Assembly: GCA_028023455.1 (NCBI GenBank)
Contig: JAQFVV010012512.1
Location: 3,261,935 to 3,325,934 of the forward strand
Source of the DNA: Epiperipatus broadwayi
Lineage: Eukaryota; Onychophora; Udeonychophora; Euonychophora; Peripatidae
Direction of reading: 5' to 3'
Length of the DNA: 64,000 nucleotides
The notes under the pieces: generated by a model
Seen by the model: only the letters and a program-made list of their open reading frames with translations
The model's database searches: none
What the model was told of the DNA's origin: nothing
Part shown: positions 22,281 to 34,600 of the stretch, in pieces
How positions within the stretch are numbered: position 1 is the stretch's first letter
Layout of the letters: each line of letters opens with the position of its first letter
Translations under genes and position numbers: made by a program

Positions 22281-22605
22281 TTCATTAAAATATTTTTATA
22301 AATTGTAAAAGATGAATCTCGAATATCTTTAAAAATATTTTTCACTCAATTGTCTGATTTAAAAAAAAAAAAGTTCTTCAATACAACAATTTATTTATTT
22401 GCCAGTTATTAAAAAAAAAAACTTACTTTCTTAATGTAAAAATTGGGTGGTAAATTAAAATTCCCCAATACATATTAAATCAGCGTGGGGACAATTTATA
22501 TACCTTACCGTAGTTGAAAGCTTGTTGAACGGCAGTGAACTGATCAATTATAAAGCTATTTTCTAGGCTGACTTAATATGGATTATATATACGGTAAATT
22601 CTGCC

Positions 22606-22712
22606 TGATTGACTGGCTGCGGTGATAGAGTGTCCGTTTCTCAAATGTAAAATCAACGGATCTCACTATTCCGGCGCTCGGATTTGGCGAGCAATAAACC
22701 CATTCCCTTTTT
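22606..22712 (+). mobile_element. tRNA-derived SINE (tail type AGCAATAA-CCATT)
   Basis: Head TGACTGGCTGCGGTGATAGAG acts as A-box region, B-box-like AACGGATCTCACTATTCC, then GGCGCTCGGATTTGGCGAGC (a short GCTCG/CGAGC hairpin) and the tail AATAAACCCATTCCC, followed by T11 and G10. The intact hairpin and CpGs make it the youngest of its family here. Confidence 0.6.
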
Positions 22713-22719
22713 TTTTGGG

Positions 22720-23924
22720 GGGGGGGGTATTAGTTTATATGCAATATATATATATTTAGCATCATTAAAAACTATCTTCAGTCATAGTCAATATTGCATA
22801 AAATACCGCAATGTACGCACATACATAGATAAATAGCTATAAAATATTTTTTTTATTTGATCACAAGATTTTCAATTAAATCTTAAATCCAAGTATAGAC
22901 AAAGTTCAGTTAAAATAAAATAAATAAATAACGTTGTTGTAAATTACCGCCAAATTAATGCATTTATTTAACGTATGGTTACAAACAACTATCTTACAGA
23001 AGTTTATCAAAATGAAGTCTGACATTCGTGTGGAAACAATTTCAATTCTAAAGCAAAATGCTTTCAGGATGGGTTGCAGAAAAACTATTAGCCAGCCACC
23101 TCAATCATGCGTTCTAGTAATATCTCAATCTTCGTTCAAGCACTAAACTTAATATTTCTGCTATATGTAAATTATTATTATTGTTTATAAAATGAAAAAG
23201 AATTAAAAGGGGTGTGTAGCAAGGGATTATCTTTCTCATGTTTTTATTTAATATACTTTAAAAATTGTTTAATAAATGTTGGTTTAATAATATATTTCAA
23301 GTTTTCAGCCACGTATATGGCTAATATTACTTAATTATTACTTGTAGATTTCTATTTATTTATCTTATTTCATTTTGCGTCTTAGTGTTTAGAGCTTCGT
23401 GGTAAGTTCTTTACATTTTAAGATTAATTAAAGTGATGAAATAGAAATTCGCTAATCCACATTTTCTGAAGCTATGGCGTTATCTTCAGATAATGAAAAT
23501 AAGCATAACAGAGGATTATAAAGGATTTACAGATTTGAAATAAAAATAAATTATAACAAAATTAGAGAGAAAATATGTGGGGAAAAAAAAATTAAGAGCA
23601 GAAAATAGGTAGTTAATGCATTTAAATATTTGAGAAGTTGAATTACAATCTGTGAATATAATAACTTAAAAATTAGAGTGCGCATTGCAATAGCAAAACA
23701 GGCTTTTAATTAATAAACGTAGATTAATTGTTGTCATTTAAATTTAGATTTAAGAGAGATATGTTTAAAATGTTTTGTTAGAAACTTAATTCTTTGACTA
23801 GGACATCTTTTTTTTTTTTAATTTCAATCTTTTTTTTTTTTCAATTTAACTTAAAAAACAATACAATTTATTGTATTATATATAAAGCTCACAAAACAAA
23901 CTCTTAACAAGCTTTGTAGAATAC
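22720..23924. other. Unassigned sequence
   Basis: A 62-codon plus-strand frame at 22958-23146 has mixed composition but no known domain. The rest is AT-rich with TA and T runs. No feature can be supported. Confidence 0.4.
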
Positions 23925-23972
23925 TCCCAACTTCAGACCGGTTTCTGCTATTGGCATCCTCAGTGAGGTGGT
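23925..23972 (-). ncRNA. Hammerhead ribozyme, near-complete (family B, left arm)
   Basis: Minus strand: CTGAGGA (23957-23963, with N7 = G), stem II TGC/GCA, GAAA (23942-23945), stem III ACCGGT (23937-23942, palindromic), cleavage residue C (23936), stem I TGAAG against CCTCA with one mismatch. All invariant core residues are present. Confidence 0.7.
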
Positions 23973-24360
23973 AAGATATTCAATCGTTATATTAAAAATA
24001 CCAGAACAAGCCCAGCATTTTATCTAATGTATAAAACTATTAAGTAGAAACTCTGAAATTTTCAGACATCTATATGTCTTCCAATCCAGTTATCTAACTT
24101 AAATAGCCATAAGGGACTGAACTAAGTTCAGATATACCATATATTGATAGCTTTGGCAATATAAGATGTATCTGAACTTAGTTCACTCCCATATGGCTAT
24201 TTATTTGAGCTTACTTCAATCCCATATGGCTATTTAAGTTAGATAGCTGGATTTGAAGACATATGTATGTTTGAAAATTTCAGAGTTTCTACTTAATAGT
24301 TACATATTAGATAAAATGCTGGGCTTGTCCTGGTATTTTTAATTTAATGATTAAATATCC

Positions 24361-24406
24361 TACCATCTCACTGAGGACGCCAGTAGCAGAAACCAGTCTG
24401 ACATAT
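24361..24406 (+). ncRNA. Hammerhead ribozyme, near-complete (family B, right arm)
   Basis: CTGAGGA 24371-24377, stem II reduced to GC/GC, GAAA 24389-24392, stem III ACCAGT, cleavage residue C24398, stem I CTCA with TGAC (only partly paired). The core is complete but the stems are weaker than in the left-arm copy. Confidence 0.6.
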
Positions 24407-24425
24407 TCTATAAAGCTTTATGATC

Positions 24426-24869
24426 TGGGATTTAAATCTGATCAAATAAAATTATTTTCAAGAGACTTAGAATTTTTCTTTTGAGTACTTAACCCATCCA
24501 ATAATGATGGGTAAATGGATATCTAGTTCTTTGTTAAAAGTGAAAACAAGGATTAAAAAAAAAGCATTATTATCTTCACCACTCTGTAGTAAAAATTCTC
24601 TTTCACTGTAATGGTTTCTTTATTAAAAAGGCTATTTTACTACTTTATTATATACATTTAAATGACCTAATCAGGGCTGCCACATATGGGCATGCAAGTT
24701 GTGCAGGGCACGAAGGTATGGAGGCATCAAATAACCATAATAATTAATACAATTTATATGTAATGAAAATGTTTAAATTTCTAAATCATTTCACTGTTAA
24801 AAGCACATTTTTTATTCAGTTTTATGACAATTGTCTGAAATATACTAAATATTATAAAATCCATAAAGG
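24426..24869. other. Spacer between two palindromes
   Basis: AT-rich; contains AATTAATACAATTTATATGTAA, which recurs at 25682-25703 in the same orientation. That repeat flanks the family D palindrome on both sides and may be a target-site or older duplication. Confidence 0.45.
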
Positions 24870-24974
24870 ACTTGAACAAAGACTTTCAAGTTCCCTTTAT
24901 GTGTCCTCTCTATCTCATACAATTGATAAACATGACCACACACACATGAAAAAGATAAATGATCACAAATATAC

Positions 24975-25015
24975 ATATTTGTATGGAATCAGTTCTCATC
25001 AATTGTTTCAGATCA
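24975..25015 (-). ncRNA. Hammerhead remnant (family D, left arm)
   Basis: Minus strand has TTGATGA (24996-25002, C3 changed to U), a broken stem II, and ACAAATATGTATATTTG in place of GAAA plus stem III. Not expected to cleave. Confidence 0.45.
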
Positions 25016-25417
25016 TCTACTCCCTCACATATATATAATCAGTGCTCAGTTTCTATTAAGATAACAAATCTTCAAACTTTAATGCATTGCCTTCAGTCTA
25101 CTTTGCCCTCCAATTCTTCAGTCATCCATATCATTGATAATCTTATGATGGAACACCAAAATCCCTTGTTGATGCTAATATTATTGTCATGCCCATAACA
25201 TGACATGAGGGATCAGAATAATGTAAAGTCATCATGAGCATGACAATAATATTGGCACTAACAAGGGATTTGGGGTGTTCCGTCATCAGATTTTCAATGG
25301 TCTGAATAACTGAAGACTTGGGGGATGGAGTAGATTGAAGTATGTCCATTAAACTTTGAAGATTTTTTTTATCTTAATATAAACTGAGCATTGATTATAT
25401 ATGCATGTGTGGATGCT

Positions 25418-25463
25418 GGATCAACTGATGAGTGCTGTTTCAAAATGAAATATGTATAGTGGA
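25418..25463 (+). ncRNA. Hammerhead ribozyme, core kept, stems decayed (family D, right arm)
   Basis: CTGATGA 25425-25431, GAAA 25447-25450, stem III ATATGTAT with a U-G pair, H17 = A25458. Stem II is GTGCTG...CAAAAT and no longer pairs, and stem I loses the first pair. Probably inactive. Confidence 0.5.
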
Positions 25464-25570
25464 GATCATTTATATTTTTCACATTTGTATGGCTACGAGT
25501 ATCAGTTGTATGAGATAGAGTGGATAGCTGAAGGAAAAGTGAAAGTCTGTGTTCAGATTCCTTATGTTTA

Positions 25571-25889
25571 CATCAAAACTCTAAATATATAAATTATATT
25601 TATATTCAATAAAATTTTAAATATTATATAGTATGGTCTACCATTGCATTAAACTGAACAGACTTGCATCATTTTTCTTGATAATTAATACAATTTATAT
25701 GTAAATAAAAATATTTAGATTTCCAAATTACTTTTATTTAAACATCCTAATTTATAGTTTTTTAAAAATGACACATTACTGTTAATAATTTATTTAAAAA
25801 TGAACTTATTTAAAAAATATTATCTCATGATAATTATGCATAGAGGTAATTTAGTTTTATCAGTCATATGTCTAAATGTGCTAAAATGC
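25571..25889. other. AT-rich spacer
   Basis: Apart from the AATTAATACAATTTATATGTAA repeat near 25682, nothing recognised. Confidence 0.5.
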
Positions 25890-26760
25890 AAGTATTGGTG
25901 AAGCTAAATACAGGTAATAAGATTAATGGATGAGTGCTTTTGAGAAGTTTTATCTTCTCATAATCAGCCAGTGAGTTGAATGAGCACAATGGAGAAAGTG
26001 TGCAATAAATATTTAAATTTATTCAAAGTGAAGTTAGGGAGCCCACTTTTTGGAGGGTGAGAAGCATGCTTCCTTCTTATTTATAGCATGGGTGTTATTG
26101 GCTATAAGTTATGCTTCTTTAACTTTACATTTAGAGTCATGGTGCTCTATACAAGCAACAGTGGCAGAAGATTGTTTGAATATATGGCCTGTGGACTTTT
26201 AGTGTTCCAAGAAAATGGAATTTTATTTAGGTTTGTTCAGAGCTCTTTTGTACAAATAACAGTGCTGAGAGACACAAGTGGGAAGAGAGGCATGAGATTC
26301 ACTATAATATATAGTGCTGCAGCCAGTTTGAGAGTGTGTGATTTTAGTATGCAGTGCTATATATTATGGGATCTCATGCCTTTCTCCCCACTCACATCTC
26401 TTAGCACTATTACTTGTACAAAAGAGTTCTGAATAAATCCAAACACAATTCCATCTTGGAACACCAAAAGACCATCAGCCATATATTCAAATCATCTTTT
26501 GCCACTATCATTTGTATAGAGCACCATGACTCTAAATATAAAGTTAAATAAGCATAGCTTGTAGCTAATAACAACATCCTTTTATTCAAAAAATGGACTT
26601 TCTAACTCACCTTGCAAAATTTAAATATTTTTCACACACATTTTTCATAGTGCTCATTTAACTCACAAGCTATGATTATGAAAAGATAAAACTTCTCAAA
26701 AACTGTTAGCCATTAATCTTATCTGCAATTAGCTTCACCAATACCTTTCTTTACATTTTT
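25890..26760. repeat. Large palindrome, ~870 bp
   Basis: Left arm 25890-26310 and right arm 26340-26760 match along their length: AGTATTGGTGAAGCTAA, GAAGTTTTATCTTCTCATAAT, GAGTTGAATGAGCAC, GTTATTGGCTATAAGTTATGC, AGAGTCATGGTGCTCTATAC, ACTTTTAGTGTTCCAAGA and CATGAGATTC with their complements. The loop of about 40 bases contains GCCAGTTTGAGAGTGTG. The 114-codon frame 26088-26432 runs through the arm and shows no domain. No hammerhead core is seen. Confidence 0.85.
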
Positions 26761-28149
26761 CTTATTATTTTATCAGTCATGTTTTATAAGCTCTCTTATT
26801 ATGTGTTTAGTAAAGCTGAAGTGATAGAGTTTTAGATGCACAAATGTGGAAACTGTGAGTCAATTATAATACAAGCTTGTGCTCTTTTTAATACCAATAT
26901 TATCTTTTTACTGTTTATTCTTAATTTGTTTTTCATTGTATTTGAAGTGTTGTAAAATTTAGATATTTAAATAAAATTCATAATTGATCTATAATATTAA
27001 ATACATGATGATCCAATTGCAAGAAAATCAGAATTAGTAAAAAAACATTTTAATAAAGATATTATTGTGCACATTTTATTAAAATAATATCATTTAATGC
27101 CACTTTGTTGGTTGTAACAATTTTGCAGCATTACTTGCAACAGCTCTACTGGAAAAGTGCCTACAAATTTTTTTATCTATTTTAGTGGAAGAAACCAATT
27201 ATTTGATTATTTTTTGTTATTATAATCTATCATTAATCAAAGGAAAGTGCAAGAATGTGATATAATGGCTTCTAAAAATCTATCAAATAAGCAATGTAAG
27301 TCTGAAAATTTTTTCCAATAAGTAAATGTAATATAATTTTTTAAAACTCTAGATACTGAATTATATAGCATGATTAAGTTATTATACTGAAATAATAAGC
27401 ATACAAAAAATCAAATCATGAAGTTGTGTAAATATTCTATTATTGAACAAATATTTGAGAAACTAACTTTGTTAATAAAAAACATAACAAGTGATGCATG
27501 AGAGATTCCAAATGAAACCAAATAAAAACAAGTTATTTTAAACTAATTAATATGTTGGTTAGTGTTGACCTAGTTAAAGGTAATCATTATTTATGACATT
27601 ACAGTCAGGAGAGTTAATATGTAAATAAAAAGACAAAAGTATAAATAATTATAATTTTTAATATTCTACTGTCTTTTGTTAAACAAAATTATATAGAATT
27701 AATTTTGTTTTAATCAACTAATTTTATTTCATGGGCAAGAAGGGAGGAGGTTCTTTTTCACATGATAAAAGCATTTAGATATTTAAAAAATATAAATTAT
27801 CTTACTTGCAAATATGATGTAACAAAAACATAAAATTTATGTTACATAAAGGTATTTAAAAGGGAAAAAGAGCCTAGGACTCCAGTTTTCACTATTTAGT
27901 CATAATCCATTGTTGGATTCATAGAAGAAAAGTTTACCAAAATGTAAGTGAATATCTGTTTTAGTATTTTTTCATCTTTAGAAGAAGTTTTGGAACAGTT
28001 TTCACTCAATGATAATTGAAATTATCTATCATTCCATTTTATGCAAATGGATGTCATTAGAAATAGGCAAAAGCTAACTTAAGTAATTCTTAGAATCATT
28101 AGACTATTATAAACCTTTTAAAAATAATTTTAAATGAAACCAAATAATT
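26761..28149. other. AT-rich spacer, nothing recognised
   Basis: No coding signal, repeat partner or structured motif could be supported across this 1.4-kb stretch. Confidence 0.45.
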
Positions 28150-28345
28150 CTTAAAAGAATAGACACTAGAAATCCTGATTTTATTGATAGAATAAATAGC
28201 AAATTCATTTGGACATCAAATCTTATAGAAAACATGGAATATAATATGTTAACAATGATGGTTCTAGGAAATTTATCTTTGCCAGATTTTAGCAGTGTTA
28301 AACAAGTTTTAAATGTTAATTCAATCTCAATTTTGGAATTGAACA
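28150..28345 (+). mobile_element. L1/Tx1-like LINE C-terminal fragment
   Basis: Plus-strand translation from about 28177 reads IDRINSKFIW, then MEYNMLTMMVLG, then NLSLPDFSSVK. This resembles the region after the reverse transcriptase in L1/Tx1-type ORF2 proteins, where a K-F-I-W motif is followed some 20 residues later by a G-x-x-x-L-P-D/N-F/L motif. Neither the reverse transcriptase nor the endonuclease is present. The reading frame stays open to 28572, but the later part has no known motif. Family-level similarity is from memory; a protein search would settle it. Confidence 0.5.
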
Positions 28346-28699
28346 TTATAGAAAATAACCTAAGCTATCTCCCTGCACTAAAATCAGGTTTCTCCGATGA
28401 TCAGAACAGAAGTTATTACACCCCCTCCTCCGGTGGATTTGGGGCCACAAAAAAAAAATTAAAAAATTTTCAAATCAACACAGAATACAATGAAGTGATT
28501 CCTGAGCTAAAAAATAATGATTTAAAGACAAAAAGGAGTACAAATGATGTTTTAGACCTAAACAGACATTGAAGCTGCAAATTATTCATACTCTTTTAAG
28601 CAATAATTATTGAGAATTTTCCTAGGTTTAACAACAAATTTTCAGATTATACTTGAATCATTGATTACTAATCAAGACCTGAAATTCAATCAAAAGAAG
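28346..28699. other. Continuation of an open frame with no recognised domain
   Basis: The frame begun upstream continues to 28572 with polar sequence (YTPSSGGFGATKKK), unlike the LINE core. It may be a different repeat joined to the LINE fragment. Confidence 0.3.
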
Positions 28700-29345
28700 C
28701 AGGATCCAATTAATATCAACAAATAAAAATCACTGTGAACCCTGAAGGACTTTGGTTGGTGGATTGAACAGCAATTGTGAACATTTGCAGACACAGGAGT
28801 TTGATAATGTTTAAGGGTGGATGTTCAGCTCCATTGACTTCAGTGTGCAAGATGATATCACTGGATGCTGGACACTCAACTAGAAATATCATCTTTGTAA
28901 CAGTAATAGAGTTTTGTTGTAATATGTGTGGGCACAGGTCTGCACTCCTCATTTTTTCTGCAGGGGTTGATGATGGCGGTCATTGGAGGTCTGGTTTATG
29001 GGTGCAGGCTGGTGATGATTATTGCTGCTACCTGGAAAACCTGCCAGGAGAGTACAGGGTCAAAGTTTTCAGCACCTTTTCTGCTCTGATGGGCTGCCAT
29101 GCCCCCTTGATGGATTGTTTTTGGGCAGTGCAGATCTGTGCTCGTCCATGTATAGATACACATTAAGCAAAATTGTACAATCCTTTTATGGATATATTTG
29201 TTATTGAGCATACATACTTTGTAAACCTGGTCAATAATTGTTTTGCCTTGTAACATTGAACACTTTGTAATCCTCCATGGGTAAGTGTACCCAATATTTT
29301 TTTGTAATCTTTTGACTAATAAAGGTTATTTTTGAGAAAAAAATT
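28700..29345 (+). mobile_element. Retroposed transcript or LINE 3' end with poly(A) signal
   Basis: GC-richer than its surroundings. It ends with AATAAAGG (29321), TTATTTTTGAG and an A8 run, which looks like a cleavage/polyadenylation signal plus tail. The 3' motif TAATAAAGGTTATT is close to TAGTAAAGGTTATTA at 47372, the 3' end of the LINE at 45871-47390, so this may be the 3' part of a related LINE. Overlapping frames (28777-29166 plus, 28996-29256 minus) show no recognised domain. Confidence 0.4.
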
Positions 29346-31339
29346 ACATGGTAGTATTTAAAAATAAATAGGGCTACTTAATGTAAATCATTTAAGTAGT
29401 TATTACAATAGTAATTTTAAAAAAAATACTTTTTTAAAATAGAGATCAAAAGACCCAGTTTAGAATTAAACAAAAAAAAAAAAAATTCCAGTCAAATTAT
29501 ATCAGGCTTGGTTTAAAATAAATGATTTAAAGTAAAAGAAAAACAAGAAAAAATATATTAATAATTTATAAACATTAATTATATTGCTAAATAATTTGAT
29601 TATCTTTTCTGTAAAAACTAAAAATCCAAAATGTTATTGTTAAAACTACAAAATGAAAACAAAAAAGAGTAACTTAAAAATGTATGCAATAAGCTAAAGT
29701 ATTAATTTGAAAAATGAAATGTAAAATAGTTTGGGGATGTAAAATGGTTTTGTAAAAATTTTCTAATCAAATATAAATCAGTTTTGTAAATTTTTATCTA
29801 ATAAAAAAGAAGTGATTATGTTTTACTGGAAAACAGTAAACTAATTAGATAATTAATAATATAATTAAAAAAGAGACTAATTAATTAAAAAATTGAAAAA
29901 ATGAGTCAATGGGCAATGCTCAACAGTGGCTGGTCAGAAGTAATAAAGCTACTAAATGTTCATTAGTGTAGTTATTCAAGTTATTTTGCTCCTGTTAATT
30001 TTTGCTGTCATATTGCTGATATTACCTACTGAATTGTGGTCTCTTTCATCAAGATCTTGCCATGAGTATGCCTTGATATACTCACAGAAGCAGTGTTCAT
30101 TCAGTCTCACCATCAGTACCTATGAATTATCAATACCATGAGATGTGACCAAAACCCTGACCTGCCACAGCTGAGACACATGTCCATCCTATGTACAAGA
30201 GTATTGTTGGACATTTAAATAAGGAAGAAATGAGCTCTTCTGGAAAGAAGAAGCTGTAAGTCACCAAGAAAACTAGAAGCTAATACAATAACACTGTTTC
30301 TGAGCTCATGCACTACAAATGAAGATATTAAAGGCTTTAAAAGGGTGCTCACTTCCAGAAAACTCTAACCAAAATCTAGGTCATATGTAAGCAAAAAGCA
30401 AAGTCTAGTCTTAAACTGAAAAACAAGTTGTAAGATTAATATTTTTCTTCAGAAACTTTGTTAAATCAAAAAGTACATAAACTAATAGTTCATTATTTAG
30501 TAGTTCATTATCTAAGACTAAATTAGTTCTATTTGAAACAATTTTATAAATAATTTAAGTTTTATTATATGTATTTATTGCTATAATTTGATAAGTGATT
30601 ATATGTAAATAAATATGTTGTTTTAATTGTTAATTTAGTCTGAATTATCTTTTTTCTGATTCTCTCACTATATAAAATTTAGTTAATTATAGTCTCATTT
30701 TCAATGTTTAATATCTGATCACTAATGAGGTGAGTTTCATGTGTTTAATTGAACTAGTTGAGGAATCAAGCATTAGAAGCTTTTAAATCTTCTCTTGTGA
30801 ATATTCTACTTAATTCTCTATATCATACCCAGATTCAATACTCAGTGTAAGTAAAAGTATTCACATGAGAGGTATTTTGCTTTTAGTAATCAAAGTGCAG
30901 ATTGAACAGCCTCAAAAGGTGACCATGGTTTGTGAATTTATAGACAATACTTGATCTGACCATTAGTATAGTTAATAGGTAAAGTATTGATTATATTTTC
31001 TTCTCTGTTTGAATAATGGTGTTTGTTATATTATATAAATTACATAAATTAAAATATTAAAAAAATAATCCATTATAATATATTAAAATTGTACAAATTG
31101 ATACTTATAATGTATAAATAATTACTTATTTATTATAAATTATAAATATGATTTTGAAACAATATTTGAGAAAAGAAAATACAGTACATATAATGTGAAA
31201 TATATATATATATAATTAGATTCCAACCAGTCACAACCTAAACATTCACAGTAAATATAGTAATCAATATTTCTCACTGCTGTCAAGGCAACCTTCTCAC
31301 CTTTTTAATAGCAAGAATGGCAATGAGCTTGCAAATAGC
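29346..31339. other. AT-rich spacer, nothing recognised
   Basis: About 2 kb without a supported feature. 30140-30400 is somewhat less AT-rich but has no open frame or motif. A short TA run lies at 31201-31214. Confidence 0.45.
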
Positions 31340-31361
31340 TCTTAACAAGCTTTTCAGAATA

Positions 31362-31410
31362 TCTCCAACCTCAGACCAGTTTCTGCTACTGGATTCCTCA
31401 GTGAGGTGCT
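31362..31410 (-). ncRNA. Hammerhead ribozyme, core kept (family B)
   Basis: Minus strand: CTGAGGA (31395-31401), GAAA (31380-31383), stem III ACTGGT, cleavage residue C (31374), stem I CCTCA with TGAGG fully paired (5 bp). Stem II is weakened (ATCCAGTAGCA). Stem I is the best of family B. Confidence 0.6.
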
Positions 31411-31623
31411 AGGATATTTAAACATTAGATTTAAAATGCCAGGCCAAGCCCAGCACTTTATCTAATGGATAACAACTATTAAGTAGAAAATCTGAAATTT
31501 TCAGCCATCCATATGCCTTCCAATCCAGCTATCTAACATAAATAGCCATATGGGACTGAATCAAGTTCAGATAAACCATATATCAATAGTCTAGTATTTT
31601 AAATCTAATGCTTGAATAACCCA

Positions 31624-31672
31624 TCACCTCACTAAGAAAGCCAGTAGCAGAAACTGGTCTAAGGTTGGGGAT
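31624..31672 (+). ncRNA. Hammerhead remnant (family B)
   Basis: The core reads CTAAGAA instead of CTGANGA, while GAAA (31650-31653) and stem III ACTGGT remain. Two core changes should abolish cleavage. Confidence 0.55.
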
Positions 31673-31695
31673 ATCATTATATAACATTTGTAATA

Positions 31696-34600
31696 CAAGC
31701 TTGTTAAATTAGATCATGTGACTTATGACTTAATTTTTTTGTAATATATATTATTTTTGTCAATAGTTTATTGCAAATCCATTAATAACATAGTCTTAAT
31801 TTGATAATTTTTGTGGATTCAGATTCAATAGATAAAAAGGCTAATGAAGAGAATTAATCTTGACTTATGCTGATTAAACATTAACATAACCAGATCACTG
31901 TGAAACATTTAGGAGCACATCTATGTAATGAAAAATCTGTATTACCCATAATTAGTGTTTCTACAATTGTATTAATCACAGGTGATACAAATTACAGAGT
32001 TTTGGAGAAAAGAAATCTTAATAAATATGACATTTTGTGCTGTTACACCACTCTCAAGTCAATTCTGTTCATGGGATTAAAACTGCTGGAATTTAGCATG
32101 CATAAAGGAGCCTCTTACACCATGCAGCAGGCCTAGACATAATCACTTTATTTGATTATAGTTGTTCACTGGAAGGGGGGGGATATTACAGTATAAATAT
32201 TTACTTTTTGGAGACAAGCTAAGCAAAGTAAAAAAAGCTGGAATCATTTAAACATAATAATAAAAAACGTATATAGTTTGAGAAGTAAACAATTCACATT
32301 ACTAACAGATTGGCATGTATTATGTTGTGAACATACATATGTGCATACATGTGCGTGTAAAATATTTATTATACATTAATAATAAAATATTTATAATGTT
32401 TTTAAAAATATTGTATAAGATAATTTTTAATATTGTATAAAGTAGATTTAATTGTTAAAAAGATAATAATAATGTTTAATTATTGTTTTAAATTTGTAAA
32501 GCATTTAATCGAAGATTACTAATATTATTTTTAAAAGTAAATAATTTAACCCCCAACCTCACCCCTATCTTGGGAATTTATCACCTGCATGTTCTAAAAG
32601 TTGATAAAAAAATTAGATGATTTGGAGTTTTAGAAAATGGCTATAAAATAAATTTTGGTGTAGATTTTATTATAGAGATAAACTGAAATATATGAAATCC
32701 CTGTTTATATATATGAAACAAATTTATAGGGGGGTTTCCAAAATGGCTTAAAAATAAAATATCGTGAATTGATCATCTTCTACAGCAATTTGATAACAGC
32801 GATTGTCAGTATTAAGTGTTATAAATATATTTCACATAATTCAATAAACAAATAAAAATTTTGCAATCAACAACAACAAATGTATTTATAATTACTGTAT
32901 AAGCTTATTCAAGTTTAAATTAAAATCGAACGTTATATTAAAGATATCTCTATTTGTGCATAAATTACAATAAATTTTGTTATTATAAATGTTATTTAAA
33001 CGCACATTGATTACGTAAGTAATATTCATTAAGGCTGTAGCCTCAAGGACATGCGTATTTTGTTATAAACTTTTTCGAAACAAAAAAAATATATATATAA
33101 ACTTTTAGATATAAGCCAAGGACTTTTGGTATAGAAACATTATATAGAGATTATTTATTGTCATTCGTGTATTTTAAAGTGTTTTATAAGTAGTATATAT
33201 TTATAGTAATTCTTTAGGGATTTAAATACTACTGTATTTTAATTTTGTTTTGATGATAATAAAAAAACATTATGTAGGAGGTTTATTTATTGTTGACAAT
33301 TAAAATAAATAAATTCTTTACCATTTAAGTAAATGAGTTATTAAAACTCAATTTAAAATATATATATAAGCAATTGACTTTGAATGCCTTTGAATTTAAA
33401 CGAATGAATGTGATGATTGAATGGCAAATTAAGTGTTGGGGCAATGCGAAGGACCTAAATTTAAATGATTTTTGAATTTCAGTTTATACGTGTTAAATGA
33501 GTAAATAATAAATGCTTGCTATAAATTTATAAAATATTGTTATAAAATGGTAATACAACTTAATTAATTTAAATGCATGGACTTATTTGATCTTTATTTA
33601 TGGAGATGTTTAATGTGAGATGCGCATGCATCTAATATATATTTTTATATAATCATTATATTAGTGGCAGGTGTGAAAACATTATAATATTCAAATCTGA
33701 AATAAGAATTCTATTCTGTGTATATCTATCTGTTCTGTCTCGAGTATAAACGTACAGATGTGGTATTTTTGCTTACTGGTATTGTTAATGATATACATGC
33801 TCGCATGCATAATTCCTGCTTTTACGTTGAAGATAATTGTGTTCATGCTTTTTGTTTATTTATATTTTAATATTCCATTCATTGCAATGGAAATCCTGGC
33901 ATGTAATGATTCGTTCACTACTTAATAGTGTATACTGGCGTAATATTTTATGGGTGTATATATTTATGCATGCCTTTAAATGCAACAAACATATCATTGC
34001 TATAAACTATTGATGTTAAGAATTCTAGTTACATGTTACTGGTTATATTTTAAATATTATGACTTCTATTAATATGTTTTACACACATATTTTGACTTCA
34101 TTGTAGAAATGAATGTATGATATAGTCACAAGTTATAATATTATTGTCAGTAATAAAATTGCATTATTACAGACATGTATAATATAACAAAATATATTGA
34201 TCATTTGTCTCAAATCCTATCTAGAGATCTCATTCTCATTTACGTATACATGAACTAAGTAATAACATGTGCATTCATGTTTATGTGATACATTGAAGTA
34301 TAGTAAGTCATATTATCAGTGTAGAAATAAGATGATACATAATAATAAAATAATATAAAGCTAAACTTGAAGTCCTTATGGCAAAATAATTAATAGGGTA
34401 TCATTGAATTATATTTTAACAATTATAAAAACTTAATTTGATTTTATAATTTTCTGGGTATATTTAAGCACTACTTTGCTTATCAATAAATTATTCTAAC
34501 TATGGTACTACCAAATTGAAAAGAAAACTCACATTTTAGTTGTTTGAGTTATTACTTTATTTGTTATTAATTGTATTAATGGTTTTACTTGGTTGTATAA

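Larger units (their letters stand above)
23890..24425. repeat. Family B palindrome with a hammerhead in each arm
   Basis: Arms about 23900-24135 and 24180-24420 are reverse complements. Each arm carries, from outside to inside, a hammerhead, AAATACCAG, AGCCCAGCATTTTATCT, AGTAGAAACTCTGAAATTTTC, ATGTCTTC and ATAGCCATA. The centre contains GAACTAAGTTCAGATA and ATCTGAACTTAGTTC. A tandem duplication of CCCATATGGCTATTTA is present right of centre. The second family B copy is at 31340-31690, and a third partial one at 38556-38700. Confidence 0.8.
24870..25570. repeat. Family D palindrome (~700 bp)
   Basis: Left arm 24870-25200 and right arm 25215-25570 are reverse complements: CAATATTATTGTCATGC, ATCTTCAAACTTTAATG, ACTGAGCA-TTGATTATATAT, GATCATTTAT, CAATTGTATGAGATAGAG and the outer AAAGTCTGTGTTCAGA block. 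Each arm contains a family D hammerhead or remnant. The single copy at 44005-44180 shows that the basic unit is one arm. Frames in this region lie in the repeat and are not genes. Confidence 0.8.
31340..31695. repeat. Family B palindrome, second copy
   Basis: Outer parts of both arms carry the hammerhead region. The left arm has AAGCCCAGCACTTTATCTAA, CATCCATATGCCTTCCAATCC and ATAGCCATATGGGACTGAA, all matching 24030-24120. The right arm is truncated: it keeps only the part next to the hammerhead (TATTTTAAATCTAATGCTTGA). The unit end CTTAACAAGCTT is also shared with 23903-23914. Confidence 0.75.

Noticed and set aside
18021-22712. Candidate tRNA genes
   Set aside because: A and B boxes are present in several places but acceptor and anticodon stems do not close and A-rich or shared tails follow; these are SINE heads.
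26088-26432. 114-codon frame in the 870-bp palindrome
   Set aside because: Runs through the arm and loop of an inverted duplication; no domain, and the complementary arm does not preserve it.
28777-29256. 129-codon plus-strand and 86-codon minus-strand frames
   Set aside because: Overlapping on opposite strands with no recognised motif; better explained by a less AT-rich retroposed segment.
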